Below are positions 56,801 to 63,414 of a stretch of 64,000 nt of DNA, piece by piece; the stretch's first letter is position 1; every line of letters starts with the position of its first letter. The stretch spans positions 496,001 to 560,000 of the forward strand of contig JAFCMP010000537.1 in NCBI GenBank assembly GCA_017506865.1. The letters are read 5' to 3'. Source of the DNA: Tribonema minus (taxonomy: Eukaryota; Sar; Xanthophyceae; Tribonematales; Tribonemataceae). The translations under genes and the position numbers were made by a program. The notes below the pieces were generated by a model. It did no database searches. It saw nothing but the letters and a program-made list of their open reading frames with translations, and had not been told where the DNA came from.

Positions 56801-57865
56801 TGTAGTCAACGTCCGATGGCAGACCGGACGTTCTGAACGTTTCCAAGCTGGCCAGATCGTCGCGCGAGAAGCGGTTGCTGATCTCCGCGTGGACCCGATA
56901 TTGCTGTTGAAGTTGGAGAGTCACCAGTACATGTGACGCAGGGCATGGGCTAGGGGCGATTACATGTTATTGCATGCAGACATTCCAGCAGCAGTGGTAC
57001 TGTGGGAGCGATGCTGGGTGCATCGCAATGTCACAACTGCAACACCAGCTGGCACCTTTGACAATGCCCTCATTCCGTGAGTGCTTGCAGAAATGCATGG
57101 TCATGTCTGAATTGAATGCTATGCTTACTGCCTAATCGACCGCCTTTGCACTGTGCTATCATCTGTTGACGACACACAAGTGCTTCCCAGCTGCTCGACG
57201 AGTTTGGTGCCGAGAAAGAATATGCACAGAGTTACGAAACGTCCATCATGCCTGCTCCCCTCTGAATGTGCTCAGCAGGCTCTCCAGCAAGTTGCAACTC
57301 AGAGCGTCAATTTCACCACAACACACACACCATGATAGCCCCTCAGCGACTATTATCGGAACGCCCTGAAGGCCGAGTGCAATGGCAACGGCTTGTTGGC
57401 TCGCTGGCAGCAATTGCTGACAAGCGCATCAGCAACGTATGATGGTGTGATACCTCACTGCAGTGTGTATGGTGTCGTAGACTGCGCACGCCCAACCCTG
57501 AGTCAAGGCATAAACACGGATTGCTGTTGGATTGCCAGGCTTCAGCGACGACATGCACACGCCACACACGCATGCTAGCAACAGGCATGCAAGCGCTGCA
57601 GCTACATCAGCATGCAGTCGATCACAAGCGGCCATCGTACCTGCAGCTGCTGGTCAAACAACCCCGCTTCAGCACCTCCTATGCTCTGCTCCTCCTGACT
57701 CGTGAGCCCTTCCCCACTAACTTCTCTGCTGCTGGTGCCCACATTCAGCTCAGGAAGAGACAGCCCTGAGCCTCTGGAGCTTATCTTCCTCTCCAGCAGA
57801 AGCCCGCGCGGCAACCGCTGTTGCTGTGCCTGCGCCTGAGAGTGGGTCCCCTCCGACCCGATCAT
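32874..57865 (-). CDS. TPS: Class II trehalose-6-phosphate synthase/phosphatase, 22 exons over 25 kb
   Basis: Exons, 5' to 3' (minus): 57865-57641, 56903-56718, 55849-55682, 54016-53861, 51923-51741, 50830-50715, 49854-49692, 48633-48490, 47315-47203, 46082-45965, 44854-44747, 43949-43800, 42955-42887, 42208-42078, 41097-40995, 39466-39035, 37716-37453, 36660-36505, 35728-35627, 34749-34691, 33962-33854, 33143-32874. Phases match throughout, giving ~1,174 residues. The GT20 half (~163-620) has LWPLFH, GFFLHCPFP, RLDLCKGMPLKLLAMESLLE and VNLGAMEF. The HAD phosphatase half (~655-1085) keeps all four motifs: LDYDGT, VISGR, NVNKGK and GIGDERTDED. Order and wording fit plant class II TPS. Oddities: VSNRLPV reads CACRKPV, HDYHL reads FDYEL and RDGMNL reads REGVNL, suggesting weak or no synthase activity. 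A ~200-residue His/Gln/Ala/Ser-rich insert (~737-938) splits the phosphatase. Two introns start GC. The 5' end is uncertain (see 57951-58127). Confidence 0.93.
33216..33241. repeat. 26-bp G homopolymer (C-run on the TPS strand)
   Basis: On the minus strand this is a C26 run about 75 bp upstream of the last TPS acceptor (33143). Similar C-runs on the coding strand precede sigma exon 8 and TPS exons 4 (54108-54129), 12 (44086-44100) and 17 (37724-37733). Confidence 0.8.
35835..36420 (-). repeat. Exon-edge copies of the TPS exon at 36660-36505, GC donor retained
   Basis: The exon end encoding QAK-LQLHFDQMLQ with donor GCAAGT recurs at about 36048-36095 and 36343-36395, and more weakly at 35840-35895. 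The two better copies keep CTGCAG|GCAAG, the non-canonical GC donor. Confidence 0.85.
36132..36242 (-). mobile_element. 93-bp retroposon-like element with 9-bp target duplication (TPS intron)
   Basis: 36141-36233, flanked by GCAATGTAC at 36132-36140 and 36234-36242. It is identical over 93 bp to the copy in the sigma intron at 24931-25023. Here the A-rich end points along the TPS transcript. It has inserted between two exon-edge copies, so it postdates them. Confidence 0.88.
37050..37420 (-). repeat. Exon-edge copies of the TPS exon at 37716-37453
   Basis: The exon end (RGRWECRSRNVDLSWHEE with the GTGCGTC donor) recurs at about 37188-37262 and 37316-37395, with a fragment near 37078-37110. 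Between copies lie repeats of CAACTTCAACTTCAAATCTG. Confidence 0.88.
38460..38830. repeat. Repeats with telomere-like TTAGGG words in a TPS intron
   Basis: Three related blocks (about 38340-38480, 38520-38640, 38690-38800) share GGGCGCTGCAGYGGGCGCGYCTGC and ATGT(G/C)AGCAG. They are separated by G-rich GGTTAGGG-type words (38488-38515, 38635-38660, 38800-38815). Confidence 0.65.
39580..39990 (-). repeat. Exon-edge copies before the TPS exon at 39466-39035
   Basis: The acceptor and first codons (CGCAG|...GAGCTTGAGCGCTGG) recur at about 39590, 39770, 39855 and 39950, with TATGATGGTATGGTAGCA and GTCAGTTGAGGGGGTACAG between. One copy still reads AELERWVQYI. Confidence 0.85.
40822..40860 (-). repeat. 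Exon-edge copy of the TPS exon at 41097-40995 (donor side)
   Basis: CACCTTTCTGCGCCCGCTGATGACGTAAAC repeats the exon end encoding VYVISGRRK and its GTG donor. Confidence 0.85.
41150..41830 (-). repeat. Exon-edge copies of the TPS exon at 41097-40995 (acceptor side)
   Basis: The acceptor and exon start (plus-strand CAGTTGAGGAATGCTGCAAG) recur at about 41180, 41535, 41680 and 41785. The copy at 41655-41705 also carries GTTCAGCGGCGGCGTTGCCAG from inside the exon. A family B repeat has inserted at 41309-41456 between copies. Confidence 0.85.
41309..41456 (+). repeat. Dispersed repeat family B, long copy in a TPS intron
   Basis: Matches 16171-16322 throughout and shares the fixed 3' end GATTCGTTT. 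Confidence 0.8.
41945..42000 (-). repeat. Exon-edge copy of the phosphatase motif I exon
   Basis: A copy of the last ~45 bp of exon 42208-42078 (LLVLDYDGTLVEYS) with its donor. The true exon end lies 130 bp upstream on the coding strand. Confidence 0.88.
42670..43085 (-). repeat. Exon-edge copies around the TPS exon at 42955-42887
   Basis: Donor-side copies lie at about 42674-42730 and 42775-42835. An acceptor-side copy lies at about 43050-43080 (CACGTAGCGCGACAGCTGCATCGACAGCAG). GAATGA/ATGAATGA microsatellite runs lie between them and again at 43140-43190. Confidence 0.85.
43415..43725 (-). repeat. Three exon-edge copies of the TPS exon at 43949-43800
   Basis: The last ~50 bp (VHEALTMPDTKKQIRHHH) with its GTGAG donor recur at about 43421, 43548 and 43670, with period ~125 bp and GGTAGGTATCAAGG between. 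These are among the best preserved copies in the window. Confidence 0.92.
45590..45900 (-). repeat. Exon-edge copies of the TPS exon at 46082-45965
   Basis: The exon end (GRYGKTDYCPVIYVKRALPRLQ) recurs at about 45823-45895 with a complete donor, and in weaker form at 45593-45665 and 45700-45770. CCCTAACCCTAG-type words lie between. Confidence 0.88.
46735..47175 (-). repeat. Four exon-edge copies of the TPS exon at 47315-47203 (donor side)
   Basis: The exon end (EWRGRVVMFAIVRDDRGRG) with its GTGAGT donor recurs at about 46742, 46853, 46950 and 47083, period ~110-130 bp. The copy at 47083-47150 is near complete. A G15 run sits in the array at 46905-46919. Confidence 0.9.
47420..47495 (-). repeat. 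Exon-edge copy of the TPS exon at 47315-47203 (acceptor side)
   Basis: A copy of the acceptor and first ~55 bp (GMPLKLLAMESLLEQHSE) that runs into a stop. Apart from one base it equals the true exon start, so splicing to it would give a truncated protein. Confidence 0.92.
48060..48345 (-). repeat. Three exon-edge copies of the TPS exon at 48633-48490 (donor side)
   Basis: The exon end (TKGRKIIVSIDRLDLCK) with its donor recurs at about 48072, 48172 and 48287, period ~100-115 bp. Confidence 0.92.
48369..48464 (+). repeat. Dispersed repeat family B, 5'-shortened copy
   Basis: Begins at CTGCAGCAGCGGCGACCACG and runs to GATTCGCTT. It lacks the first ~60 bp of the long copies and lies within an exon-edge array. 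Confidence 0.8.
48765..49320 (-). repeat. Exon-edge copies of the TPS exon at 48633-48490 (acceptor side)
   Basis: The exon start (plus-strand GATGCCCATGGGGCAGATGG then ACACCTG) recurs at about 48768, 49010, 49138 and 49295, with decreasing match. Confidence 0.82.
50520..50680 (-). repeat. Exon-edge copies of the TPS exon at 50830-50715, GC donor side
   Basis: GTGCCTGTAGGACTCCGTGG then ACGGGAAGGGG near 50538-50570, and a weaker GTGCCTGTAACGTCC near 50638, repeat the exon end TEFYR and its GCACGT donor. Confidence 0.8.
50940..51225 (-). repeat. Exon-edge copies of the TPS exon at 50830-50715, acceptor side
   Basis: GCAGCATCAGCTCGTAGTCA and GAGACCAGCACCTG near 50960-50998 repeat the exon start (VLVSDYELMLLA). 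A short further copy (AAAGACCAGTACCTGAAG) lies near 51203. Confidence 0.82.
51110..51160. repeat. Inverted interstitial telomere-like array
   Basis: Two TTAGGG units, a TTGA spacer, then five CCCTAA units, within a TPS intron. The G-rich then C-rich order is that of a head-to-head telomere junction, but the array is only ~45 bp. Other degenerate CCCTAA/TTAGGG words lie at 3733, 14790, 45550, 45785, 50463-50510, 55580 and 56350. Confidence 0.8.
51275..51670 (-). repeat. Three exon-edge copies of the TPS exon at 51923-51741 (donor side)
   Basis: The exon end (AYAHANRLFLDAVAEV then YEEGDL) recurs at about 51288, 51478 and 51600, each with CAGCCTGTTGGCRTGCGC and a CACCAGGTCCC donor or its remnant. 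Confidence 0.9.
52195..52590 (-). repeat. Three exon-edge copies of the TPS exon at 51923-51741 (acceptor side)
   Basis: The acceptor and exon start (DVQDLCYDQFCQGVLWPLF) recur at about 52215, 52362 and 52541. The middle copy keeps CTGTTGCGCAG|GATGTGCAGG and is almost perfect. Confidence 0.92.
52880..53740 (-). repeat. Six exon-edge copies of the TPS exon at 54016-53861
   Basis: The last ~75 bp (RRRLDVQHDCTPVFLSE) with its donor recur at about 52890, 53032, 53190, 53358, 53510 and 53665, period ~155 bp. Two adjacent units (53358-53510 and 53510-53660) are nearly identical over their full length, so this array is still homogenising or recently expanded. Confidence 0.93.
54108..54129. repeat. 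G22 homopolymer
   Basis: On the TPS strand a C-run about 90 bp upstream of the acceptor at 54016. Confidence 0.85.
54150..55130. other. TPS intron, no gene seen
   Basis: Within the intron between exons 55849-55682 and 54016-53861. Short frames only; a small inverted motif GTATACGTGTATACC lies at 54711-54725. Confidence 0.5.
55130..55680 (-). repeat. ~60-bp minisatellite in a TPS intron
   Basis: About nine units of ACTGGTTGAGCATCACC, then CACTGAGCACGCG, then CTAGGG-CAGGGCT fill the first 550 bp of the intron after exon 55849-55682. The last units near the exon contain its donor (GCGCACCTGG), so the array may have grown from the splice junction. Confidence 0.75.
56400..56570 (-). repeat. Exon-edge copy of the TPS exon at 56903-56718
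   Basis: CCCACCTGCAACTGCTCCAG repeats the exon end LLEQLQ and its donor near 56538-56560. Exon 1 also ends in a related GLFDQQLQ, so the two exons may share an origin. Confidence 0.65.
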
Positions 57866-58139
57866 GTTTTCAAGGATGTATGCTGCTGCCTGCTGATCAG
57901 CAGCATCTGAAAGCGCCCGGCGTCCTTGCGGTTTGGACGCTGCTGATTACCTGCGGTATAGAAAGACGCACAAGACAGCAACCCTCCAGCGGCAGGGATG
58001 CAAAATAATCTGAATTGTTCCACGTTGGATTCGCCGACTCCGATCGGAACACGGTGATATCGCGGCTTATTAGGAAGACCGCAGACCTAGATTTGAAAAC
58101 CACTTTCCCCCTCCTTCCTTCATGAAGCTGCAACAGTGC
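57778..58139. repeat. Segmental duplication at the TPS 5' end, copy 1
   Basis: 362 bp, about 98% identical to 63415-63773 in the same orientation. On the TPS strand it starts just before an acceptor (GCACTGTTGCAG) and ends inside exon 1, so it spans a whole candidate exon, a short intron and the first part of the next exon. Confidence 0.93.
57951..58127 (-). CDS. Candidate upstream exon of the TPS gene
   Basis: The minus-strand frame, 59 codons, starts LHEGRRGKVVFKSRS after a TTGCAG acceptor and ends LVRLSIPQ before a GTAATC donor. The other copy (63761-63588) differs by one in-frame codon loss, two synonymous and two amino-acid changes, consistent with past coding constraint. Splicing to CTCTCAG at about 57830 would join it in phase to exon 1 and replace the ATG at 57865. 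Alternatively a frame reading ASKPQGRRALSDAADQQAAA and on to the ATG extends exon 1 upstream. I cannot decide, so the TPS start is open. Confidence 0.45.
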
Positions 58140-58224
58140 CAGAGGTGAGGCAAACCAAGAATGCGCCCGGGTCGCCACCGCGAAACGGTATTTGCAGGTG
58201 CTGTAGCGTCAGATGCAACTGAAT

Positions 58225-58654
58225 TCTGCAGCGCTCCGCAAAGGTCACCGCAGCACATAGCACTCGCAGAGCATGCGCGCGCCGCCGCCACGCTGAACGA
58301 GAGGCGGCCGCTGCTGCAGCAGGTGCAGCAGACGCACTCCACGTTCAGCGACGAGATACGGTGCGAAGCTACAAAAATGCCGCACTCGCTGCCGCGCACT
58401 GCGGTGCCACTGAGCTCTGCCTGGCAGTGCCTGTAGCAATCGCACGGATGCGCGGGCCGCGCGGCGCCGCAACGCGCGCGCGGATGGCGGAGGCAGCGAC
58501 AGTGCTTGACGCAGCGGCGCGGCGCACTACTATAGCATGCAAGGAAAGCCGCCCTGCCGCGAACCGCGCAGCAGCACAGAGCGACCAAGTCACGCAGCCC
58601 CACACGCAGGCACCGGAGGCGCTGGATGCTTCGGACGCGCATGGCGCGAGGTAG
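58225..58654 (+). other. Ala-rich open frame
   Basis: In a GC-rich island a plus frame of ~142 codons reads through RSYKNAALAAAHCGATELCL to EALDASDAHGAR and stop. A 130-codon minus frame (58369-58761) overlaps it. Only one, if either, is real; no family recognised. Confidence 0.3.
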
Positions 58655-58769
58655 CGCAAGTGCGTCGTCTGCGCAGAGTCTTGCGTAATGCACTGGCAGC
58701 AGCAGCATTCAACCTGCACGATCGGCTCGGGCCAGCCACGCATGGCCAGTGCTCGCAACATGCAGCAGC

Positions 58770-59457
58770 GCCCAGCACAACTTTAAGTTTGACTGCGGCG
58801 CCCACACTGTGGGAACTGGGGTGCGCCAGTCTCCTGTGTGTGTGTGTCGTGTGTGTAGCTGCTACCAGCCGCTGTTGACTACCTCACCCGCTCCTACCTC
58901 GACCCAGCAATGACCCGTGTGCCGTGAGAAAGGGTGTGCCCCCTAACTCCCATAATAACCCAAGTAGGCCACCATGGCTGGCAAGTACAAGCAGAGCAAG
59001 GCGCTAAGGCTTATAGCATGGTTTTACAGGTGTCGAAGTGATTAGCATGAAGCATCTGCAATGGCAGAAAACGGCATAAAGCCAGTGTGGCAGAATATGG
59101 CTTAATAGCCCCCTCTAACCCTAGCGTCGCCTCACAACACACGCCCCCTGCATGGCGCATCCACGCACAAGTGGTAAGCCGTGTACAAGTTTGAGGCGCC
59201 CTGGCATCTATCAGCTACACTGTGGCTGCAAAGAACTTGAATACGTGCTGGCTGCACACCCGACATGATGGCGCTATGCAGCTACCGCTACAGTACATAT
59301 GTATGCGCCCCCAACACGATGGTGCTGCGCAGCATCTTCTTTGTATGCGCCCCCGACATGATGGCACTGCGCAATTTGTCTCCCCCCCCAGCGCTTGTGT
59401 CACACGTGCTGAAAAATTGCGCATGTACTAACAAAACAATAGGGTGGGCGGGTGGGT
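58770..59457. other. No gene seen; short tandem repeat at 59262-59400
   Basis: Three units with GACATGATGGCRCTGCGCA and TATGCGCCCCC follow each other just outside the inverted-repeat element. Otherwise only short frames. Confidence 0.5.
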
Positions 59458-59506
59458 TTGTGCGCCCAGGTGTTGTCGATGCAACGCATCTCGGTACCTG
59501 TACGAC
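59458..59506 (+). repeat. Left 49-bp terminal inverted repeat
   Basis: Perfect match to the reverse complement of 62270-62318. It contains the palindromic core GATGCAACGCATC and GGTACC. Confidence 0.95.
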
Positions 59507-59680
59507 ATTCGCCCCCAGACACTACACTGCTGATGCTATCCAAGCGGTGTGGTGTCTAAAGCGTACAGGCCCAACAATGAACCTGCAAACACGCTACTGT
59601 GCACAGCCCAATACAACAATGGGCTGAGCGCTGCCATGTGCAATAGACACAGCTGAAAGCGCCCCCATGAGCTAAGCTAC

Positions 59681-61849
59681 TCAAGCTGCGCTGGTGAGAC
59701 ACGTGGCGCATAAGAGAGCTGCTGCCGTCTGTGTCTCACAAATGTCAGCGCAATATGCGCTAAGCACAGCCTGGTTGCTGGTGGGAGACAGTGCTGTGCT
59801 AGTGTAAGCACCGCCGCGCACCCCTCCTGCTGCTGCGCCTGGCGGCTGCGCGCCATCGCCACGCCTCTCCTTGCTTGAGCGCCACGTGTGCTGCGCCTTA
59901 TGCCGCGCCTGCCAGTCGCGGAGGCGCTGCTGCTCCTCGGGCGTGTGCGCCGCCCAGTACTCCCGCCTCTTCTGCTGCCGCCGCGAGAGCGGCCGCCCAA
60001 AGCTGCTGCCTGCGGCGCGCATGCTGCGCCGCGCAGCGCTTATGTCGGCGCGCGCTCGCGCAGGCGCCGCTGCCGCCGCCGTCGCCGAGCTCGCCGCACC
60101 AGCGCCGCCGCCCTTGTAGCATGCGCCGCTACTGCTGCTGCGGGCTGGAGTAGACTGGGCTGTGCGCCCAGCTAAAGTGCGACGGCTGTGAAGCGCCACT
60201 GCTGTTGGCGCTGAAAGTGCAGCAGCTGAGATGCCGCTGCCGGGCGCGCCGCGGCGTACGCGCGTGAATGGGAGCGCCGCTGTTGCCGACGCTGGAAGCG
60301 CAGCTGCAGCGTCGCCGCTGTTGTACTCGCCAGTGTCGCATGCGCGCCCTGCATGCGCCGCCATTGTCGGAGCTGCGAGCACGGCTGCGGTGTCGCTGCT
60401 GCCAAGCGCGCCACCGCTGCGTGCGTGCATGGATGGGAGCGTTGCCGCTGCCGGCGCTGAACAAGCGGCTGAACCGCTGCTGCTGTCACGTGCGCGCGTG
60501 TCGCAAGCGCGCACAGATGGAAGCGCCTCTGCTGCTGGCGCTGAAAGCGCAGCTGACACGCCACCGCTGCTATTCGTGCCCCTGCCGCAAGCGCTTGAAG
60601 ATGAAGGCGCTGACACGTCACCGCTGCCTTGCACGCCACTGCCGCAAGTGCGCGTAAATGAAGGCGCCGGCGCCAAAAGCGCAGCTGCTGACATGCCGCC
60701 GTTGCCGTGCGCGTACTTGTTGCAAGCGCGCGTAGTGCGCACAGCTGAAGTGCGACGGCTGTCGTGCGCGCCCCCATCGCTCACGCGCACTGCTGAAACT
60801 GCCGCCGCTGCTGGTGCCGAGAGCGCGGCTGCAGTGCTGGTGCTGTCCTGCGCGCCCCCGTCGCCAGCGCACGTAGATGAAAGCGCCGCTGCTGCCGGCG
60901 CTGAAAGCGCGGCTGAGCTGCCGCTGCTGCCGTGTGCGCGCATGTCGCAAATGCGCATAGATGGAAACGCCGCCGCTGCTGGCGCTGAGAGCGCGGCTGC
61001 AGTGCTGGTGCTGTCCCGCGCGCCACAGTCGCCAGCACACGCAGATGAAAGCGCCGCTGCTGTCGGCACTGAAAGCGCAGCCGAGCTGCCGCTGCTGCCG
61101 TGTGCGCGCCTGTCGCAAACGCGCACAGTTGGAAACGCCGCTCCTGTCGACGCTGAAACCGCGGCTGACATGTCGCCGCTGCCGTGCGCGCGCCTGTCGC
61201 AAGCGCACATAGATGGATGCGCCGTTGCTTCTGGCGCTGGAAGTGCGGCTGACATGTGGCTGCCGCCGCGCGCGCCCTTGTCGCCAGCGCGCGTAGATGA
61301 AGGCGCCGCCGCTGGTGCTGCGGTGAGCGCCTCATGCAGCTGTACCTGAGTCGACACAGAGCATACCGGCGCAAGCTCGACCTGCGCGGACGCTGAGCAC
61401 ACCGGAGCCAGCTCAACTTGCGTTGAAGCCGTCGCCAACTCCCGATGCGGCAGCTGCTGAGCCTGCTGAAGGTCACTCTCCAGCTCTGCAATCCGCGCCC
61501 GTAGCCGCTTTCCGTTGCTCTGCGCAGTTTCTAGAGTTGCCGCTAACTGTCTTGATGAAAGCTTTGCATTGCGGAAAGCTACAGCTGCCTTGCGCAACTC
61601 GGTGCATAGCTGCATATTGCTCATGTCCAGCGCGTGCATGACAGACACGCCACTGCAGCCGGCCAGCTTGAGCAAGTGAAGCAGCTCCTCTTCCCACTGT
61701 TGCAGTTGAAAGTGCATTAGAGCACGCCTGTTCTTCACAGCGTCGCACTGGTGCTGTGACTCCGCGGTAGTGCTGTAGTGGCAGTGGTCGCGCGAACTCT
61801 CCCCCCCCGCCTCCATTCTCGAGCGCAGCTTGAGGGTGGTGGCGTCCAT
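59681..61849 (-). CDS. Single-exon 722-residue Ala/Ser-rich repeat protein inside the inverted-repeat element
   Basis: Longest open frame in the window, ATG-initiated and unbroken. Residues ~50-150 are helical with a likely coiled coil (AATLETAQSNGKRLRARIAE). Residues ~150-170 repeat TQVELAPVCS-S. Residues ~180-590 are imperfect ~33-residue Ala/Ser/Thr repeats of the type AALSAPAAAALSS-CAGD-GA-DS. Residues ~600-690 form a basic tail (SRRQQKRREYWAAHTPEEQQ). No transposase, integrase or enzyme motif is visible. The keeping of a 2.2-kb frame through Ala-rich repeats, on a locally GC-rich background, argues for a translated gene. The function is unknown; coiled coil plus basic tail could suit nucleic-acid or structural binding. 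Confidence 0.65.
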   Translation of the reverse strand: MDATTLKLRSRMEAGGESSRDHCHYSTTAESQHQCDAVKNRRALMHFQLQQWEEELLHLLKLAGCSGVSVMHALDMSNMQLCTELRKAAVAFRNAKLSSRQLAATLETAQSNGKRLRARIAELESDLQQAQQLPHRELATASTQVELAPVCSASAQVELAPVCSVSTQVQLHEALTAAPAAAPSSTRAGDKGARGGSHMSAALPAPEATAHPSMCACDRRAHGSGDMSAAVSASTGAAFPTVRVCDRRAHGSSGSSAALSVPTAAALSSACAGDCGARDSTSTAAALSAPAAAAFPSMRICDMRAHGSSGSSAALSAPAAAALSSTCAGDGGAQDSTSTAAALSAPAAAAVSAVRVSDGGAHDSRRTSAVRTTRACNKYAHGNGGMSAAALLAPAPSFTRTCGSGVQGSGDVSAPSSSSACGRGTNSSGGVSAALSAPAAEALPSVRACDTRARDSSSGSAACSAPAAATLPSMHARSGGALGSSDTAAVLAAPTMAAHAGRACDTGEYNSGDAAAALPASATAALPFTRVRRGAPGSGISAAALSAPTAVALHSRRTLAGRTAQSTPARSSSSGACYKGGGAGAASSATAAAAAPARARADISAARRSMRAAGSSFGRPLSRRQQKRREYWAAHTPEEQQRLRDWQARHKAQHTWRSSKERRGDGAQPPGAAAGGVRGGAYTSTALSPTSNQAVLSAYCADICETQTAAALLCATCLTSAA

Positions 61850-62269
61850 GCTGCCACGAAGCTAGCAGGCTGCTTGCTGCTGCTGCTGCTGCTGCAGCCA
61901 AAGTTGAGAGCAGAACGAGCTGCTAACAAGAGATGAGCTGCGAAGCTTCACTCCTGTTGAAAAGCAGCGACCGCCAGAGGGAAGCCGAACTCCGTTGTTG
62001 CTGCTGCAAAGCGCCACTTGAAATAGCACGCCAGCTGAAATGCGAAGCTCCACGAGAAGCTGAGCCAACCAGGAAACCTCCAGGTCGACTGTGGAAGCTC
62101 GATAAGCGAGGGCACTGCGTTCTACAAGCAGAAGCTCCTCATCCGGCGAGCTGTGGCAAAGCAGAATCTGCTTTCCAAGATAAGCCAAAAACCTCAGACG
62201 CTCCTCCGCCCCTGCTCGTACAGGCGGAAGCTGGAACAGGCTCTAGCACCTGTCTTGGATGCCAATAAC

Positions 62270-62318
62270 GTCGTACAGGTACCGAGATGCGTTGCATCGA
62301 CAACACCTGGGCGCACAA
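62270..62318 (-). repeat. Right 49-bp terminal inverted repeat
   Basis: Reverse complement of 59458-59506, identical over all 49 bases. Confidence 0.95.
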
Positions 62319-62424
62319 CACCAAGGACTACTACTTTAGCGCCTTGCCGCAATGGCAGTAGCGCCGACTTCAGCTAGCTTCAACACGGTTATGTCCAAGC
62401 ACAACGGCGCACGGCAAGTACACG

Positions 62425-62862
62425 GTGCCTATGACACGTGTAATTCGCAGCGCAGCGTCGGCAGCGGCGCGCTGCGAGCGATTCTGCAGCCGCGTCGCAG
62501 CTTCACAACCGCACGCCTGGCGCGCAGCAGCGGGGCGCAGGAGACATCTAAGCAGCCACGGCAGCAGGGAGGCGCAGTGGCAGCGCACGGCATGCGGCCG
62601 AAGCTGGCGACGCACGGCGCGCGTGTGTTGCGTGCGCAACCGCAACCGGCGGCGCGGCGCCATGCGCGCGCAGCAGCCGACGCGCAGCGCCGCCATGTCT
62701 GCAACACCAGCTCGCCATCAGCAGCAGCGCGCGCGCTCGCCGCGCACCCTGACCCCCACGACTGCAGCGCCTACATACCTCAAACGGACGCCTTGCATCC
62801 AGTTTGCGTCACGCTGTGACCGCTCACGTGCGTCGGAGTCCGGGCTTGGTGCTGTGTCCTGA
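62425..62862 (+). CDS. Hypothetical protein with transit-peptide-like N-terminus
   Basis: ATG frame of 145 codons. The first ~60 residues (MPMTRVIRSAASAAARCERF...) are rich in Ala, Arg and Ser with no acidic residue until residue 12 or so, as in algal organelle-targeting peptides. The rest is Arg/Ala-rich without a recognised domain. An overlapping plus frame (62352-62819) and minus frames are also open in this GC-rich block, so the assignment is weak. Confidence 0.3.
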   Translation: MPMTRVIRSAASAAARCERFCSRVAASQPHAWRAAAGRRRHLSSHGSREAQWQRTACGRSWRRTARVCCVRNRNRRRGAMRAQQPTRSAAMSATPARHQQQRARSPRTLTPTTAAPTYLKRTPCIQFASRCDRSRASESGLGAVS

Positions 62863-62869
62863 CGTGTGC

Positions 62870-63414
62870 CGCGTGAAGTTAGCAAGTGCTTCGAAGCATG
62901 TGTTTTCAGAGCTACATGGTAGAAGGGTTTACTGCTGCTGAATGATGTACAGTTGCATTCTGCAACCGCAATGACAATACCATGGAGTGCTTGCCCCCTT
63001 TGTGCTCCGGTGCTCAAGTATGGCTATGCCTGTGTTATATGCCACCTTCTTCTCAAACGAAAAATTCCGCTGAACTCTCCATTAAATGCTGCACCTCACG
63101 AAAACGATCCTCCTTGGAAGCCAAAGCCTACTCGCATGTGTGCTACACGACGTCTACTCATGTGTGCCATAGTCTACCACATTTCAAAAAGCTGTTTAAA
63201 CAAATTTTGCAGTCGTGTTGTTATTTGAAACTTATTTCCGCTTGGGTACCAATGCATGGATGCATCGCTACAACTCACAACACACACCTCATACGCAAAT
63301 GAGCTTGTGCCATTCGCCACGCGCGTGTTGCAATCATTTTGCCACGACTGCTGCATGATGCTCTCGGACGTGGCACGTGCAGCCGAATCATCATCAACAT
63401 CGAGCAAACTCATC
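62870..63414. other. No gene seen
   Basis: Short frames only, AT-richer than the flanks. It lies between the hypothetical gene and the second copy of the TPS 5' region. Confidence 0.4.

Larger units (their letters stand above)
59458..62318. mobile_element. 2.86-kb segment with perfect 49-bp terminal inverted repeats
   Basis: 59458-59506 and 62270-62318 are exact reverse complements (49/49), starting TTGTGCGCCCAGG from each outer edge. Between them is one long single-exon ORF (59681-61849, minus). No target-site duplication is evident and I see no DDE-type transposase. A diverged short relative with the same ends is at 2789-3021. A non-autonomous DNA transposon carrying a captured or own gene fits best; a recent inverted duplication of a short element on both sides of a host gene is the alternative. 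Confidence 0.7.

Noticed and set aside
60231..61349. 372-codon open frame on the plus strand opposite the 722-residue ORF
   Set aside because: It is the antisense shadow of GC-rich Ala-codon repeats. The minus frame is longer, ATG-initiated and has a sensible domain layout.
59681..61849. Transposase identity for the 722-residue protein
   Set aside because: No DDE, HUH, tyrosine-recombinase or zinc-finger signature is visible; the inverted repeats alone do not justify the name.
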